Positions 50,693-60,906 of a stretch of DNA of 64,000 nucleotides are shown piece after piece. Under the pieces are notes generated by a model, which was not told where the DNA came from, searched no databases, and saw nothing but the letters and a program-made list of their open reading frames with translations. The stretch spans positions 2,232,001-2,296,000 of the forward strand of contig NZ_CP123620.1 in assembly GCF_029873215.1 (NCBI RefSeq), written 5' to 3'. The position numbers and the translations under genes were made by a program. Position 1 is the first letter of the stretch, and each line of letters opens with the position of its first letter. The stretch comes from Nocardioides sp. BP30 (GTDB lineage: Bacteria > Actinomycetota > Actinomycetes > Propionibacteriales > Nocardioidaceae).

Positions 50693-51518
50693 GCGCCCGA
50701 CGTTCGGTGAGCGGCTGCATGCCGCCGTCCAGGCCCGCGGGCCGCTGTGTGCGGGCATCGACCCGCATGCGGCCCTCCTGAGTGCGTGGGGGCTCGAGGA
50801 CGATGTGGCGGGGCTGGAGCGGTTCGCCCTCACCGCGGTCGAGGGGCTGGCGCCGTACGTCTCGGTGATCAAGCCCCAGAGCGCCTTCTACGAGCGATTC
50901 GGCTCGCGCGGGATCGCGGTGCTCGAGCGGGTCATCGACGAGTCGCGGGCGGCGGGTGCGCTGGTGCTGCTCGACGTCAAGCGAGGGGACATCGGCTCGA
51001 CCTCGCAGGCGTACGCCGACGCCTACCTCGACCCCACCTCACCGCTCGGCTGTGACGCGATCACCGTCAGCCCGTTCCTGGGCTTCGGCTCACTCGACCC
51101 CTTCGTCGACACGGCGCGCCGCTTCGATGCGGGTCTGTTCGTGCTCGCCCTGACCTCGAACAAGGAGGGACCCGAGGTGCAGCGCGCGGTCACCGAGACC
51201 GGGGAGAGCGTGGCGGCGCGGATGTTCGACCACCTGGCGGCGCTCAACCACGGTGCCGAGCCGCTCGGCTCGTTCGGGGCAGTGGTCGGCGCGACGATCG
51301 GCGACGCGGGCACCGCGCTGGGCTTCAACGGGCCGATCCTGGCGCCCGGCTTCGGTGAGCAGGGCGGTACCGCCGCCGACATCGGGCGGATCTTCGGCGA
51401 CCTGCCGGTGTTGCCGTCCTCCTCGCGGAGGCTGCTGCGGCACGGCCCCGACGTGGGCGCCCTGCGCGACGCCGCGCTGGCGACCAACGCCGAGCTCCTC
51501 GAGTCCGGGCCGCGCTGA
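50685..51518 (+). CDS. pyrF: Orotidine 5'-phosphate decarboxylase (actinobacterial/type 2)
   Basis: A 277-residue member of the mycobacterial-type subfamily. GIDPHAALLSAWG and the catalytic LLDVKRGDIGSTSQAYADAYL (Asp-Lys-x-x-Asp) are evident. It produces UMP. The ATG lies 8 bp inside pyrD. pyrE, the intervening step, is absent from the window, so the pathway is incomplete here. The next gene starts 3 bases after its stop. Confidence 0.95.
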   Translation: MAERPTFGERLHAAVQARGPLCAGIDPHAALLSAWGLEDDVAGLERFALTAVEGLAPYVSVIKPQSAFYERFGSRGIAVLERVIDESRAAGALVLLDVKRGDIGSTSQAYADAYLDPTSPLGCDAITVSPFLGFGSLDPFVDTARRFDAGLFVLALTSNKEGPEVQRAVTETGESVAARMFDHLAALNHGAEPLGSFGAVVGATIGDAGTALGFNGPILAPGFGEQGGTAADIGRIFGDLPVLPSSSRRLLRHGPDVGALRDAALATNAELLESGPR

Positions 51519-51521
51519 GCT

Positions 51522-52016
51522 ATGACGCACCTGATCTTCCGCGCGTCCACGCGCCGACGGAGTGCGTCGAACCTCGGACGGGCGGTCGCGGGTGCTGTCC
51601 TCGTCGCGGGGCTGGCCGGACTGGCGGCGTGCGGTGGCTCCTCCGCCGACGCCTACTGCGGCAGCGTCAAGGACAACCAGGCCAAGCTGTCGAAGATCCT
51701 CGGCAACGGGGGAGAGGCGGCGCTGATCGACGCGCTGCCGACCTTCCGCACCCTGCAGGCGAAGGCGCCCGGCGACATCCGGCCCGACTGGGACGTCGTG
51801 GTCAAGCGGCTCTCCGCCCTGCAGGGAGCGCTCTCCGACGCCGGCATCGACCCCGACACCTACGACGCCAAGAAGCCGCCGGCCGGCGTCAGCGCCGCCC
51901 AGCAGCAGGCCGTCGCCGCGGCCGCGACCGCGCTGGGGAGCGCGGCGACGGCCACCGCACTCGATGCCGTCCAGCAGCAGGCTCGCGACGTCTGCCACAC
52001 GCCGCTGTCCCTGTAG
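51522..52016 (+). CDS. Small lipoprotein of unknown function
   Basis: A 164-residue protein with an Arg-rich N-terminus, a hydrophobic core and the lipobox LAAC (cysteine about 37), followed by GGSSADAYCG. The mature part is helical, Ala- and Gln-rich, with two more cysteines (near 46 and 159) that may pair. No family recognised. It follows pyrF by 3 bases, so it may be expressed with the pyrimidine operon, but nothing ties it to nucleotide metabolism. A new -10 candidate lies between it and the mIHF gene. Confidence 0.7.
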   Translation: MTHLIFRASTRRRSASNLGRAVAGAVLVAGLAGLAACGGSSADAYCGSVKDNQAKLSKILGNGGEAALIDALPTFRTLQAKAPGDIRPDWDVVVKRLSALQGALSDAGIDPDTYDAKKPPAGVSAAQQQAVAAAATALGSAATATALDAVQQQARDVCHTPLSL

Positions 52017-52062
52017 CGCCGGAGCGGACGGGGCCGCCGTTGCCGCCTCGGAGGGTTCTGAC

Positions 52063-52068
52063 TAGATT
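52063..52068 (+). promoter_or_regulatory. Candidate -10 for mihF-gmk-rpoZ
   Basis: TAGATT fits TANNNT and would give a leader of about 45 nt before the GTG at 52120. The following genes (mIHF, gmk, rpoZ, coaBC) are closely packed and probably share this transcript. Confidence 0.45.
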
Positions 52069-52119
52069 GGCGCGGACCGCACCCCGCCCCCTCATCACGA
52101 CACCATGAAGTAGGACTCT

Positions 52120-52440
52120 GTGGCACTTCCTCCGCTCACCCCCGAACAACGTCAGGCCGCCCTGGAGAAGGCCGCGGCCTCTCGGCGGGAGCGGGCCGAG
52201 GTCAAGAACCGGCTCAAGAGCTCGGGCGCCACCATCCTGGAGGTGATCAAGGAGGGCCAGGCCAACGACGTGGTCGGCCGGATGAAGGTCCTCGACCTCC
52301 TCCAGGCGATGCCGGGGCTGGGCAAGGTCCGTGCGCGCCAGGTGATGGAGCGGCTGGGCATCGCCGAGAGCCGCCGGGTCGCCGGTCTCGGCGCCAAGCA
52401 GATCGCCGCCCTGGGCGAGGAGTTCGCCGGGCGTGAGTGA
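52120..52440 (+). CDS. mihF: Integration host factor, actinobacterial type
   Basis: A 106-residue nucleoid-associated protein unrelated to proteobacterial IHF. It shows the typical [32 protein letters not shown] and the helix-two-turn-helix core [20 protein letters not shown]. It binds and compacts DNA and assists phage L5-type integration in mycobacteria. The location directly before gmk is diagnostic. The GTG start is chosen because it gives [11 protein letters not shown]. It overlaps gmk by 8 bp. Confidence 0.96.
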   Translation: MALPPLTPEQRQAALEKAAASRRERAEVKNRLKSSGATILEVIKEGQANDVVGRMKVLDLLQAMPGLGKVRARQVMERLGIAESRRVAGLGAKQIAALGEEFAGRE

Positions 52441-53080
52441 GCCTGACCTCGCCGCGCCGCGTCCTGCCGGGAGCCGGTTGGCGGTGCTGGCCGGCCCGAC
52501 GGCCGTCGGCAAGGGCACGGTGGCCGCGGCCATCCGCTCGGACCATCCGGACGTGTGGATCTCGGTCTCCGCGACCACCCGGCCGCCGCGACCGGGCGAG
52601 GTCGACGGCGTGCACTACTGGTTCGTCTCCGAGGAGGAGTTCGACCGGATGATCGCCGCCGACGAGCTGCTGGAGTGGGCGACAGTGCACAAGGTGGCCC
52701 GCTACGGCACTCCCCGCAGGCCGGTGGAGGAGGCGCTCGCGGCCGGTCGCCCGGCACTGCTGGAGATCGATCTCCAGGGCGCGCGACAGGTCCGCCGTAC
52801 GCTCGACCGGATCCCCGGCGTCGAGGCGCTGTTCGTCTTCCTCGCCCCGCCGTCGTGGGAGGAGCTGGTGCGCCGGCTCGTCGGCCGCGGCACGGAGAGC
52901 GAGGCCGAGCGGGAGCGCCGGCTGGAGACGGCGAGGGTCGAGCTTGCCGCCGAGGCCGAGTTCGACGTGACCATCGTCAACCGTGAAGTTCGTGCCGCTG
53001 CGGCCGAGTTGGTAGCCTTGATGAAGCTGGGCGTGGGTGACCACGCCGGCGACCCCGATCCGAAGACCAGTGAGGCTTAA
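52433..53080 (+). CDS. gmk: Guanylate kinase
   Basis: A 215-residue kinase converting GMP to GDP. Walker A reads GPTAVGKGT (usually GPSGVGKGT), followed by [20 protein letters not shown] (GMP-binding) and [13 protein letters not shown]. The lid region has [11 protein letters not shown]. The GTG lies 8 bp inside mihF. It ends with TAA two bases before rpoZ. Confidence 0.95.
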   Translation: MSEPDLAAPRPAGSRLAVLAGPTAVGKGTVAAAIRSDHPDVWISVSATTRPPRPGEVDGVHYWFVSEEEFDRMIAADELLEWATVHKVARYGTPRRPVEEALAAGRPALLEIDLQGARQVRRTLDRIPGVEALFVFLAPPSWEELVRRLVGRGTESEAERERRLETARVELAAEAEFDVTIVNREVRAAAAELVALMKLGVGDHAGDPDPKTSEA

Positions 53081-53082
53081 CC

Positions 53083-53415
53083 GTGGCTGCTCCCGCAATC
53101 GACGCCCAGGGCGTGACCAACCCGTCGATCGACGACCTGCTCACGAAGACCGACAGCAAGTACAAGCTGGTCCTCTACAGCGCCAAGCGCGCCCGCCAGA
53201 TCAACGCCTACTACTCCCAGCTCGGTGAGGGCCTGCTCGAGTACGTCGGTCCCCTCGTGGACACCCACGTCCAGGAGAAGCCGCTCTCGATCGCGCTGCG
53301 CGAGATCAACGACGACCTCCTCACCTGCGAGGACGTCGACCCGGCCGAGCTCGCCGCCGAGGAGTCCGCAGCTCGTGCAGCCGCGGCGGACGACCCGTTC
53401 GCCGCGAGCGAGTGA
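53083..53415 (+). CDS. rpoZ: DNA-directed RNA polymerase omega subunit
   Basis: A 110-residue protein with the omega core [41 protein letters not shown] and [11 protein letters not shown]. It helps beta-prime folding and, in some bacteria, ppGpp binding, which is of interest given Rel at the other end of the window. The tail is acidic and Ala-rich. The GTG follows gmk by 2 bp. The 3' end contains the most likely start of coaBC. Confidence 0.95.
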   Translation: MAAPAIDAQGVTNPSIDDLLTKTDSKYKLVLYSAKRARQINAYYSQLGEGLLEYVGPLVDTHVQEKPLSIALREINDDLLTCEDVDPAELAAEESAARAAAADDPFAASE

Positions 53416-54694
53416 GTCGGCGCTGACCATTCACCACGCCGCGTCGGCCGCTTCCCCGTCGGGGGAGCGGCCGGACGTCGTTCAGGGGCCCGCACAGCGC
53501 GTCGTCCTGGGTGTCTCGGGTGGCATCGCCGCCTACAAGGCGGCCGAGCTGCTGCGCCGGTTCACCGAGCACGGGTACGACGTCACGGTCGTGCCGACCG
53601 CTTCGGCGTTGGAATTCGTCGGCGCCCCGACCTGGGAGGCACTCTCCGGCAAGGCGGTGGCCACCGATGTGTTCGAGAACATCACCGAGGTCCCGCACGT
53701 GCGGCTCGGGCAGAGCGCCGACCTGGTGGTCGTGGCTCCCGCCACGGCCAACACGCTGGCGCGCGCCGCGCACGGCCTCGCCGACGACCTGCTGACCAAC
53801 ACCCTGCTGACCGCTCGCTGTCCGGTCGTCTTCGCCCCGGCGATGCACACCGAGATGTGGGAGCACCCGGCGACCCGCGACAACGTCGCGACGCTGCGCC
53901 GTCGCGGCGCCGTGGTGATCGACCCGGCCGAGGGCCGGTTGACCGGCAAGGACACCGGCAAGGGCCGGCTTCCCGATCCGGCCGAGATCTTCGAGCTGTG
54001 CCAGGCGGTGCTTGCCCGCCGCGGTGCCAGCGACCTGGCCGGTCGGCATGTCGTGGTCAGCGCCGGTGGCACCCGGGAGTACCTGGACCCGGTGCGCTTC
54101 CTGGGCAACAGGTCCAGCGGGCTGCAGGGCTACGCGATCGCCCGGGCCGCCGCCGCTCGGGGCGCGGAGGTCACCCTCGTGGCCGCCAACGTGTCCCTGA
54201 CCGATCCGGCCGGCGTGAAGGTGCTGCACGTCGAGACGACGGCACAGCTGCACGACGCGATGCTGGCGGCGGCAGCCGACGCCGACGCGGTCGTGATGGC
54301 CGCCGCGCCGGCAGACTTCCGGCCGACCGACGTATCGGAGGCGAAGATCAAGAAGGCCGCCGACGGGTCGGCCCCCACGATCGAGCTCGCCCAGAACGCC
54401 GACATCCTCAAGGAGCTGAGCCAGCATCGCGGCCGCGCCGGCCAGGTGGTCGTCGGCTTCGCCGCCGAGACCGGCGACGCGACCGGCTCGGTCCTCGAGC
54501 TCGCGCGCGCCAAGCTGGCCCGCAAGGGCTGCGACCTGCTGGTCGTCAACGACGTCAGTGGCGGTGCCGTGTTCGGCAGCGCCGAGAACGAGGCGGTCAT
54601 CCTGGGCTCCGACGGCACGGCCGCGGAGGTCCCCCAGGGCAGCAAGAGCGCCCTGGCCCAGGTGATCGTGGATCACATCGTGGCACGGCTCTGA
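53375..54694 (+). CDS. coaBC: Bifunctional phosphopantothenoylcysteine decarboxylase/synthase
   Basis: Makes 4'-phosphopantetheine for coenzyme A. The CoaC flavin domain starts [20 protein letters not shown] and includes [19 protein letters not shown] and [13 protein letters not shown]. The CoaB half starts about residue 220 with [20 protein letters not shown]. The start is uncertain: between the rpoZ stop and the conserved core there is no in-frame ATG, GTG or TTG. The GTG at 53375, inside rpoZ, with GAGGAG about 10 nt upstream, gives 439 residues. A CTG at 53423 is the alternative. Confidence 0.9.
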   Translation: MQPRRTTRSPRASESALTIHHAASAASPSGERPDVVQGPAQRVVLGVSGGIAAYKAAELLRRFTEHGYDVTVVPTASALEFVGAPTWEALSGKAVATDVFENITEVPHVRLGQSADLVVVAPATANTLARAAHGLADDLLTNTLLTARCPVVFAPAMHTEMWEHPATRDNVATLRRRGAVVIDPAEGRLTGKDTGKGRLPDPAEIFELCQAVLARRGASDLAGRHVVVSAGGTREYLDPVRFLGNRSSGLQGYAIARAAAARGAEVTLVAANVSLTDPAGVKVLHVETTAQLHDAMLAAAADADAVVMAAAPADFRPTDVSEAKIKKAADGSAPTIELAQNADILKELSQHRGRAGQVVVGFAAETGDATGSVLELARAKLARKGCDLLVVNDVSGGAVFGSAENEAVILGSDGTAAEVPQGSKSALAQVIVDHIVARL

Positions 54695-54716
54695 CCGACG
54701 CGCTCAGAGCGACCGC

Positions 54717-54722
54717 TACGCT
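54717..54722 (+). promoter_or_regulatory. Candidate -10 for metK
   Basis: TACGCT would give a leader of about 30 nt containing the ribosome-binding site (CGGAG, 54747-54751). The leader is too short for a SAM riboswitch, and I see none. Confidence 0.4.
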
Positions 54723-54758
54723 AACCGCACTCATCCGATCAAGAAACGGAGCACATTC

Positions 54759-55958
<1,200 letters not shown>

Positions 55959-55977
55959 TCGTCTTCTGCGGACCTGC

Positions 55978-56014
55978 GAGTCGGCGCATCCTCGAGGCGA
56001 GGATGCGCCGATTC
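55978..56014. terminator. Bidirectional hairpin between metK and MHYT-GGDEF-EAL gene
   Basis: A 16-bp stem, GAGTCGGCGCATCCTC (55978-55993) with GAGGATGCGCCGATTC (55999-56014), one wobble pair, and a 5-nt loop. It lies between convergent genes, 20 bp from either stop codon. Confidence 0.85.
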
Positions 56015-56033
56015 GCGTTCCACGGGTCGGGCG

Positions 56034-58079
56034 CTACTCGGCGTGGCTCAGCTGACCGGAGAGCAGGATGTCGGCCATCGCCGTGGGCCGTCCGAACAGG
56101 AAGCCCTGGGCCTCGTCGCAGCCGGCCTGGCTGAGCAGGGCGAGCTGGTCGTCGGTCTCGATGCCCTCGGCGAGCACGGCCATCCCGAAGGTGCGGCCCA
56201 GGGACAGCACCGTCTGGATCAGCTCGACCGTCTGCTGCGGCGTGCCGCTCCCGGAGAAGAACGACCTGTCGATCTTGATCCGGTCGAACGGGAAGGTCCG
56301 CAGCGCGTCCAGGGAGGAGTAGCCGACGCCGAAGTCGTCGAGCGCGACGCCGACCCCCAACGCCTTGACCTCCTCGAGCGTGCGCAGGGCGTTGTCCCGG
56401 TCGGTGAAGACGGCCGTCTCGGTCATCTCCAGCTCGAGCCGGTCGGCGGGCAGCCCGGTCTCGGCCAGCACCTCGCGCACGGTCTGTGCCAGCCCCGGCT
56501 CGCTGAGCTGGACCGCCGAGACGTTGACCGAGAGCCTGTACGGCGGCTCCCAGCGGACCGCCTCGGCGCACGCCGTGCGCAGCACCCACGCACCGATCGG
56601 CACGATGAGTCGGGTCTCCTCCGCCAGCGGGATGAAGTCGGTGGGGGAGATGACGCCCTGCTGCGGGTGCTGCCAGCGGAGCAACGCCTCGTAACCGCGG
56701 GCCTCGCCGGTCTCCACGGCCGTCTGCACCTGGTAGTGCAGGAACAGCTCGTCGCGGGCGAGCGCCTCGCGCAGGTCGGCCGACAGGCCGCGCAGCGACC
56801 GCGTCCGCCCGTCGATGGCGGCGTCGTACAGGCACACGTTGTGGAGCGGGTCGCTCTTGGCGCGGTACATCGCCAGGTCCGCGTTGTTGACCAGCGCCTC
56901 GGCGTCGTCGGCATGGTCGGGGAAGACGGCGGCGCCGATACTCGCCCGAGGCACGATCGCGTCCTTGCCGATCTGGATCGAGGGGGCGAGGACGCGGCGC
57001 AGGTTCTCGAGGAAGGCGGTCAGCTCGCGGTCGCCGTCGAGCCGGCACAGGGCGACGAACTCGTCACCGCCCATCCGCGCGATGAAGGCGCCCTCCTCGT
57101 CCTGGGTGAGCTCGGCCATCCGGGCGCCGAGCACCCGGAGCACCTCATCGCCCGCCGGGTGCCCGCGCAGGTCGTTGATCTCCTTGAAGTTGTCCACGTC
57201 GATGACGATCAAGCCGAGCCGGCCGCCCTGCTGGATGGCCCGGTCGATCTCCACCTCGAGCCGGTCGTTGAGACTGGCGCGGTTCGGGAGCCCGGTCAGG
57301 ACGTCGTACATGGCCAGCCGGCGGAAGCGCTCCAGGGAAGCCGTCCGGGACCGGTCGTCGATCAGGTAGCCGACCATCCCGGCGCCGATGGTGACGAACG
57401 ACATCGCGGCGATGGCCACGGCCAGGACGTACTGCGAGCTCTGATCCATCGGTGTGCCGGCTCCGGCCATCGCGCCCATGCCGGACCCGTGGTGCATGGA
57501 CGCCATGCCGGTGAAGTGCATGAGGACGACGGAGGCCGCGAAGAGCAGGCACATCCGGTTCGCACCGTGGCGCGCGCCCGAGCAGGCGGCCCGCAGGGCG
57601 AGGACCGCCGGGACGATCCCGAGCGCCACCGAGAGAGCGATCAGCGCGGGGTCCCACGACATCGAGCCGGGCATGTGCATGGCGCTCATGCCGACGTAGT
57701 GCATCGCCGAGACGGCGAGGCCGACGACGGCGCCGCCGAGCGCCGGTCGTGCCGGCAGGCGCGGGGCGCCGGCGGCCAGCAGGAACCCGGCTGCGCTACC
57801 GGCGACGGCGATGAGCAGCGAGACGCCGGTCATCGTCCAGTCCAGGTCCATCTCCACGCCGGGCCGGTAGCCGAGGATGTCGACGAAGTGCGTGCACCAG
57901 ATGGTCACGCCGCTGGAGAGCGCTGTGAGCAGCAACCAGGCGCCGCGCTGGTCGCCCTCGCCGTCGATCAGGCGTTGGAAGAAGCGGGAGGTGGCCCAGG
58001 CGCCCGCCAGGCACACGAGAGCCGCGACGCCGACCAGCGCTAGGCTGTGGTCGGCCACGGCGCCGTGGTTGATGGTCAT
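56034..58079 (-). CDS. MHYT-GGDEF-EAL cyclic-di-GMP turnover protein
   Basis: A 681-residue membrane sensor/enzyme. The N-terminal MHYT domain (about 1-230) has seven helices with the motif repeats THFVDILGYRPG, MHYVGMSAMH and MHFTGMASMHHG, thought to bind copper and sense a gas or redox signal. The GGDEF domain keeps RMGGDEF, so cyclase activity is possible; no RxxD inhibitory site is visible in front. The EAL domain keeps YEALLRW, VNVSA, EMTET, DDFGVG, KIDRSF and AEGIE, so phosphodiesterase activity is also likely. The ATG at 58079 places the start just before the first helix. It diverges from priA. Confidence 0.92.
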   Translation of the reverse strand: MTINHGAVADHSLALVGVAALVCLAGAWATSRFFQRLIDGEGDQRGAWLLLTALSSGVTIWCTHFVDILGYRPGVEMDLDWTMTGVSLLIAVAGSAAGFLLAAGAPRLPARPALGGAVVGLAVSAMHYVGMSAMHMPGSMSWDPALIALSVALGIVPAVLALRAACSGARHGANRMCLLFAASVVLMHFTGMASMHHGSGMGAMAGAGTPMDQSSQYVLAVAIAAMSFVTIGAGMVGYLIDDRSRTASLERFRRLAMYDVLTGLPNRASLNDRLEVEIDRAIQQGGRLGLIVIDVDNFKEINDLRGHPAGDEVLRVLGARMAELTQDEEGAFIARMGGDEFVALCRLDGDRELTAFLENLRRVLAPSIQIGKDAIVPRASIGAAVFPDHADDAEALVNNADLAMYRAKSDPLHNVCLYDAAIDGRTRSLRGLSADLREALARDELFLHYQVQTAVETGEARGYEALLRWQHPQQGVISPTDFIPLAEETRLIVPIGAWVLRTACAEAVRWEPPYRLSVNVSAVQLSEPGLAQTVREVLAETGLPADRLELEMTETAVFTDRDNALRTLEEVKALGVGVALDDFGVGYSSLDALRTFPFDRIKIDRSFFSGSGTPQQTVELIQTVLSLGRTFGMAVLAEGIETDDQLALLSQAGCDEAQGFLFGRPTAMADILLSGQLSHAE

Positions 58080-58206
58080 CGAACGTGCCTCACGAAGAGC
58101 CCCATGGTCTGTGCCGCACCCGGGCGGGGGTTCGGCGTTGTCTCCTGTCCCCGCGGGCACAGCCTTCGGAGGCTACCATCGGCGGGTCCGGGCCGAAGCT
58201 GAATCG

Positions 58207-58225
58207 AGCGGTGTCGGACACCGCT
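58207..58225 (+). promoter_or_regulatory. Palindrome upstream of priA
   Basis: AGCGGTGT and ACACCGCT form a perfect 8-bp inverted repeat around CGG, 15 bp before the priA ATG. TACCAT (about 58177-58182) is a possible -10 for priA. This could be an operator in the divergent spacer, or simply a small hairpin in the leader. Confidence 0.4.
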
Positions 58226-58240
58226 GGTAGAACTGCGCGC

Positions 58241-60310
58241 ATGACCGCCCCGGGCTCCGACGCCGATCAGCTCCTCGAGCTGCCTGGCTTCGTCCGGGAC
58301 CGGGTCGCCGAGGGGCGTGCCAAGGCGCGGGCCACCAAGCAGCGCAAGGCCGCCGAGGCCCAGATCACCGAGCGGGACCCGGTCGCGCAGGTCCTGGTCG
58401 ACCTGCCCCTGGCTCACCTCGACCGGCCCTTCGACTACGCGGTGCCGGTCGCGATGGACGAGCTCGCCCGTCCCGGGGTGCGGGTCAAGGTGCGGTTCGC
58501 GGGGCAGGACGTCGACGGCTACCTCCTCGCGCGGGTCGCCCACAGCGACCACCCGGGCAGGCTCGCGCCGCTGCGCCGCGTCGTCAGCGCCGAGCGGGTG
58601 CTCTCCCCGCAGGTGGCGTCGTTGACGGCGACGATCGCGGAGCGGTACGCCGGGACCCGCTCCGACGTCCTGCGCCTGGCCGTGCCGGCCCGGCACGCCA
58701 CCGCCGAGCGGGAGACCTCGACGCCGGCCCCGACCGCAGCGCGCTGGGATCCGGCGGCCGCCGAGGAGGCGTGGGCCGGTCACGAGCCGGGCGGCGCCTT
58801 CCTGCGCCATCTGCGCGATGACGGCGCGCCGCGGTCGGTGTGGCACGCGGCCGCCGGCACCGACTGGCCCTTGCTGCTCGCCCAGGCCGCGGCGGCGACG
58901 CTGGCAGGCGGTCGGGGCAGCCTGCTGGTGGTGCCCGACCGCAAGGCGGTGGCGCGGCTCTCGGCGGCGTTGGGCAGGGTGCTCGGGCCCGGTCACCACG
59001 TCGCCCTCACCGCCGACGCCGGGCCCGCCGAGCGCTACCGCTCCTTCCTCGCGGTGTCTCGTGGCGCGGTGCGCGTCGTGGTCGGGACGCGCGCCGCTGC
59101 CTTCGCCCCGGTCCACGATCTCGGTCTGGTGGCGCTATGGGACGACGGTGACGACAACCATGCCGAGCAGCGGGCGCCCTACCCGCACGCCCGCGAGGTG
59201 CTGCTGCTGCGCGCGGCGCAGGAGCGGGCCGCCGCGCTGATCGGCGGTTTCGCCCTCACCGTCGAGGCCGACCAGCTCGCCCGCACCGGCTGGGCGCACC
59301 CCATCGCGCCGAGCCGCGCGCTGGCGCGTGGCCGGGCGGTGGTCGGCGTCACGGGAGCCACCGACTTCGACCTCGAGCGCGATCCGCTGGCCCGGGTCTC
59401 GCGGGTGCCGCGCGACGCCTTCGCGACCATCAAGAGCGCGCTCGAGCTCGGGCCCGTGCTGGTGCAGACGCCGCGGCGTGGCTACGCGGCAGCGCTGGCC
59501 TGCGACACCTGTCGTACGCCGGCGCGCTGCCGCGCATGCACCGGCCCGCTGCAGCTGACGGGCCCTGTCACGCCGCCGCGCTGCCGCTGGTGCGGCACCC
59601 AGGCCGACGCCTGGGCCTGCTCGACCTGCGGCGGCCACGGGCTGCGGGCCCCGATCGTGGGTGACGCCCGCACCGCCGAGGAGCTCGGCCGGGCGTTCCC
59701 CGGCGTGCGGGTCGTGACCTCCAGCGGGGATCGGGTGCTGGAGACGGTGCCCGGGCGGCCTGCGATCGTGGTGGCCACCCCCGGAGCGGAGCCGGCTGCG
59801 GAATCGGGCTACGCGGCGGTGCTGCTCCTCGACACCTGGCTCGCGCTGGGCCGGCCCGACCTGCGCACCGAGGAGGAGGCGCTGCGGCGCTGGAGCAACG
59901 CCGCCGGGCTGGTCATGCCGGCCGGCCGGGTGCTCCTGGTCGGCGATCCCGCCCACCCCGCGGTGCAGGCGCTGGTGCGCTGGGACCAGCCCGGCTTCGC
60001 CGCCCGCGAGGCCGAGCAACGCGCGTTGGCCCACCTCCCCCCGGCGAGCCGACTCGCCTCGCTGACCGGCGATCCCGGCGCTCTCGCCGATGCCCGGACG
60101 CTGCTGACCCTGCCCGAGCACGCCGAGCTGCTCGGCCCGGTGCCGGTCGACGAGCAGGAGGAGGGCGAGGAGGGGGAGCAGCGCCTGATCGTGCGGGTCC
60201 CGCGCACCGAGGGTGCCGCCCTGTCCGCGGCCCTCGGTGAGCTGCAGCGGCTGCGCTCGGCCCGGCGGCTGGAGGCCGTCCGCATCCAGGTCGACCCGCC
60301 GAGTCTGTGA
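58241..60310 (+). CDS. priA: PriA-like primosomal protein, helicase-inactive
   Basis: A 689-residue homologue of the replication-restart protein PriA. The N-terminal DNA-binding domain (VDLPLAHLDRPFDYAVP, GVRVKVRFAGQDVDGYLL) and the eight-cysteine zinc module (CDTC, CRAC, CRWC, CSTC, about residues 420-470) are intact. Helicase motifs are not: there is no GxGKT Walker A, and where DEEH is expected the sequence reads WDDGDDNH. Loss of ATPase motifs is known for actinobacterial PriA, which probably acts only as a structural restart factor. The order metK-priA-def-fmt is conserved in the phylum. Confidence 0.9.
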   Translation: MTAPGSDADQLLELPGFVRDRVAEGRAKARATKQRKAAEAQITERDPVAQVLVDLPLAHLDRPFDYAVPVAMDELARPGVRVKVRFAGQDVDGYLLARVAHSDHPGRLAPLRRVVSAERVLSPQVASLTATIAERYAGTRSDVLRLAVPARHATAERETSTPAPTAARWDPAAAEEAWAGHEPGGAFLRHLRDDGAPRSVWHAAAGTDWPLLLAQAAAATLAGGRGSLLVVPDRKAVARLSAALGRVLGPGHHVALTADAGPAERYRSFLAVSRGAVRVVVGTRAAAFAPVHDLGLVALWDDGDDNHAEQRAPYPHAREVLLLRAAQERAAALIGGFALTVEADQLARTGWAHPIAPSRALARGRAVVGVTGATDFDLERDPLARVSRVPRDAFATIKSALELGPVLVQTPRRGYAAALACDTCRTPARCRACTGPLQLTGPVTPPRCRWCGTQADAWACSTCGGHGLRAPIVGDARTAEELGRAFPGVRVVTSSGDRVLETVPGRPAIVVATPGAEPAAESGYAAVLLLDTWLALGRPDLRTEEEALRRWSNAAGLVMPAGRVLLVGDPAHPAVQALVRWDQPGFAAREAEQRALAHLPPASRLASLTGDPGALADARTLLTLPEHAELLGPVPVDEQEEGEEGEQRLIVRVPRTEGAALSAALGELQRLRSARRLEAVRIQVDPPSL

Positions 60311-60327
60311 GCAGGCCCGGTCCTCCC

Positions 60328-60333
60328 TAGACT
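60328..60333 (+). promoter_or_regulatory. Candidate -10 for leaderless def mRNA
   Basis: TAGACT lies 6 nt before the def ATG at 60340; the intervening CTCCCC is not a ribosome-binding site. Confidence 0.5.
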
Positions 60334-60339
60334 CTCCCC

Positions 60340-60885
60340 ATGGCCATCCAGCCCATCCGCCTCTTCGGCGATCCCGTGCTGCGCCGCCGCGCGACGGAGG
60401 TCGTCGACTTCGACAAGGAGCTGCGTCGGCTCGTCGAGGATCTCACCGAGACCATGCTCGACGCGCCGGGCGCGGGTCTGGCGGCACCTCAGATCGGCGT
60501 CGGCCTGCGCGTCTTCACCTGGTACGTCGACGGCGAGGTCGGCCACCTCGTCAACCCGCAGCTCACCCTGTCCGAGGAGTGCCAGGACGGTGGCGAGGGC
60601 TGTCTCTCGCTGCCCGGCCTGACCTACGACACCCGGCGCGCGATGCATGTCGTCGCCAACGGCTTCACCATGCACGGCGACCCGGTCACCATCGAGGGCT
60701 CCGAGCTGCTGGCCCGGGCCATCCAGCACGAGACCGACCACCTGGACGGCGTGCTGTTCATCGACCGGCTCGACGAGGCCGCGCGCAAGGCGGCGATGCG
60801 CGACATCCGCTCCTCGGAGTGGTTCGGTCTCGACCGCCCGACCGTGAAGGTCAGCCCGCATCCGATGTTCGGCACCGGACGATGA
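60340..60885 (+). CDS. def: Peptide deformylase
   Basis: A 181-residue metalloenzyme removing the N-formyl group from nascent proteins. The three motifs are GAGLAAPQIG, EGCLSLPG (metal-binding cysteine) and QHETDHLDG (HExxH). Length and spacing are of type I/III actinobacterial form. fmt, encoding the enzyme that adds the formyl group, follows 21 bp later. Confidence 0.96.
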   Translation: MAIQPIRLFGDPVLRRRATEVVDFDKELRRLVEDLTETMLDAPGAGLAAPQIGVGLRVFTWYVDGEVGHLVNPQLTLSEECQDGGEGCLSLPGLTYDTRRAMHVVANGFTMHGDPVTIEGSELLARAIQHETDHLDGVLFIDRLDEAARKAAMRDIRSSEWFGLDRPTVKVSPHPMFGTGR

Positions 60886-60906
60886 CCCGCCTGGAGAGGG
60901 CCTGAG

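Noticed and set aside
54695..54758. SAM riboswitch before metK
   Set aside because: The predicted leader is only about 30 nt and shows no SAM-binding fold.
60290..60310. GTCGACCCGCC at the end of priA as a fourth repeat copy
   Set aside because: Only about nine bases match, no second unit follows, and the sequence is explained by coding codons.
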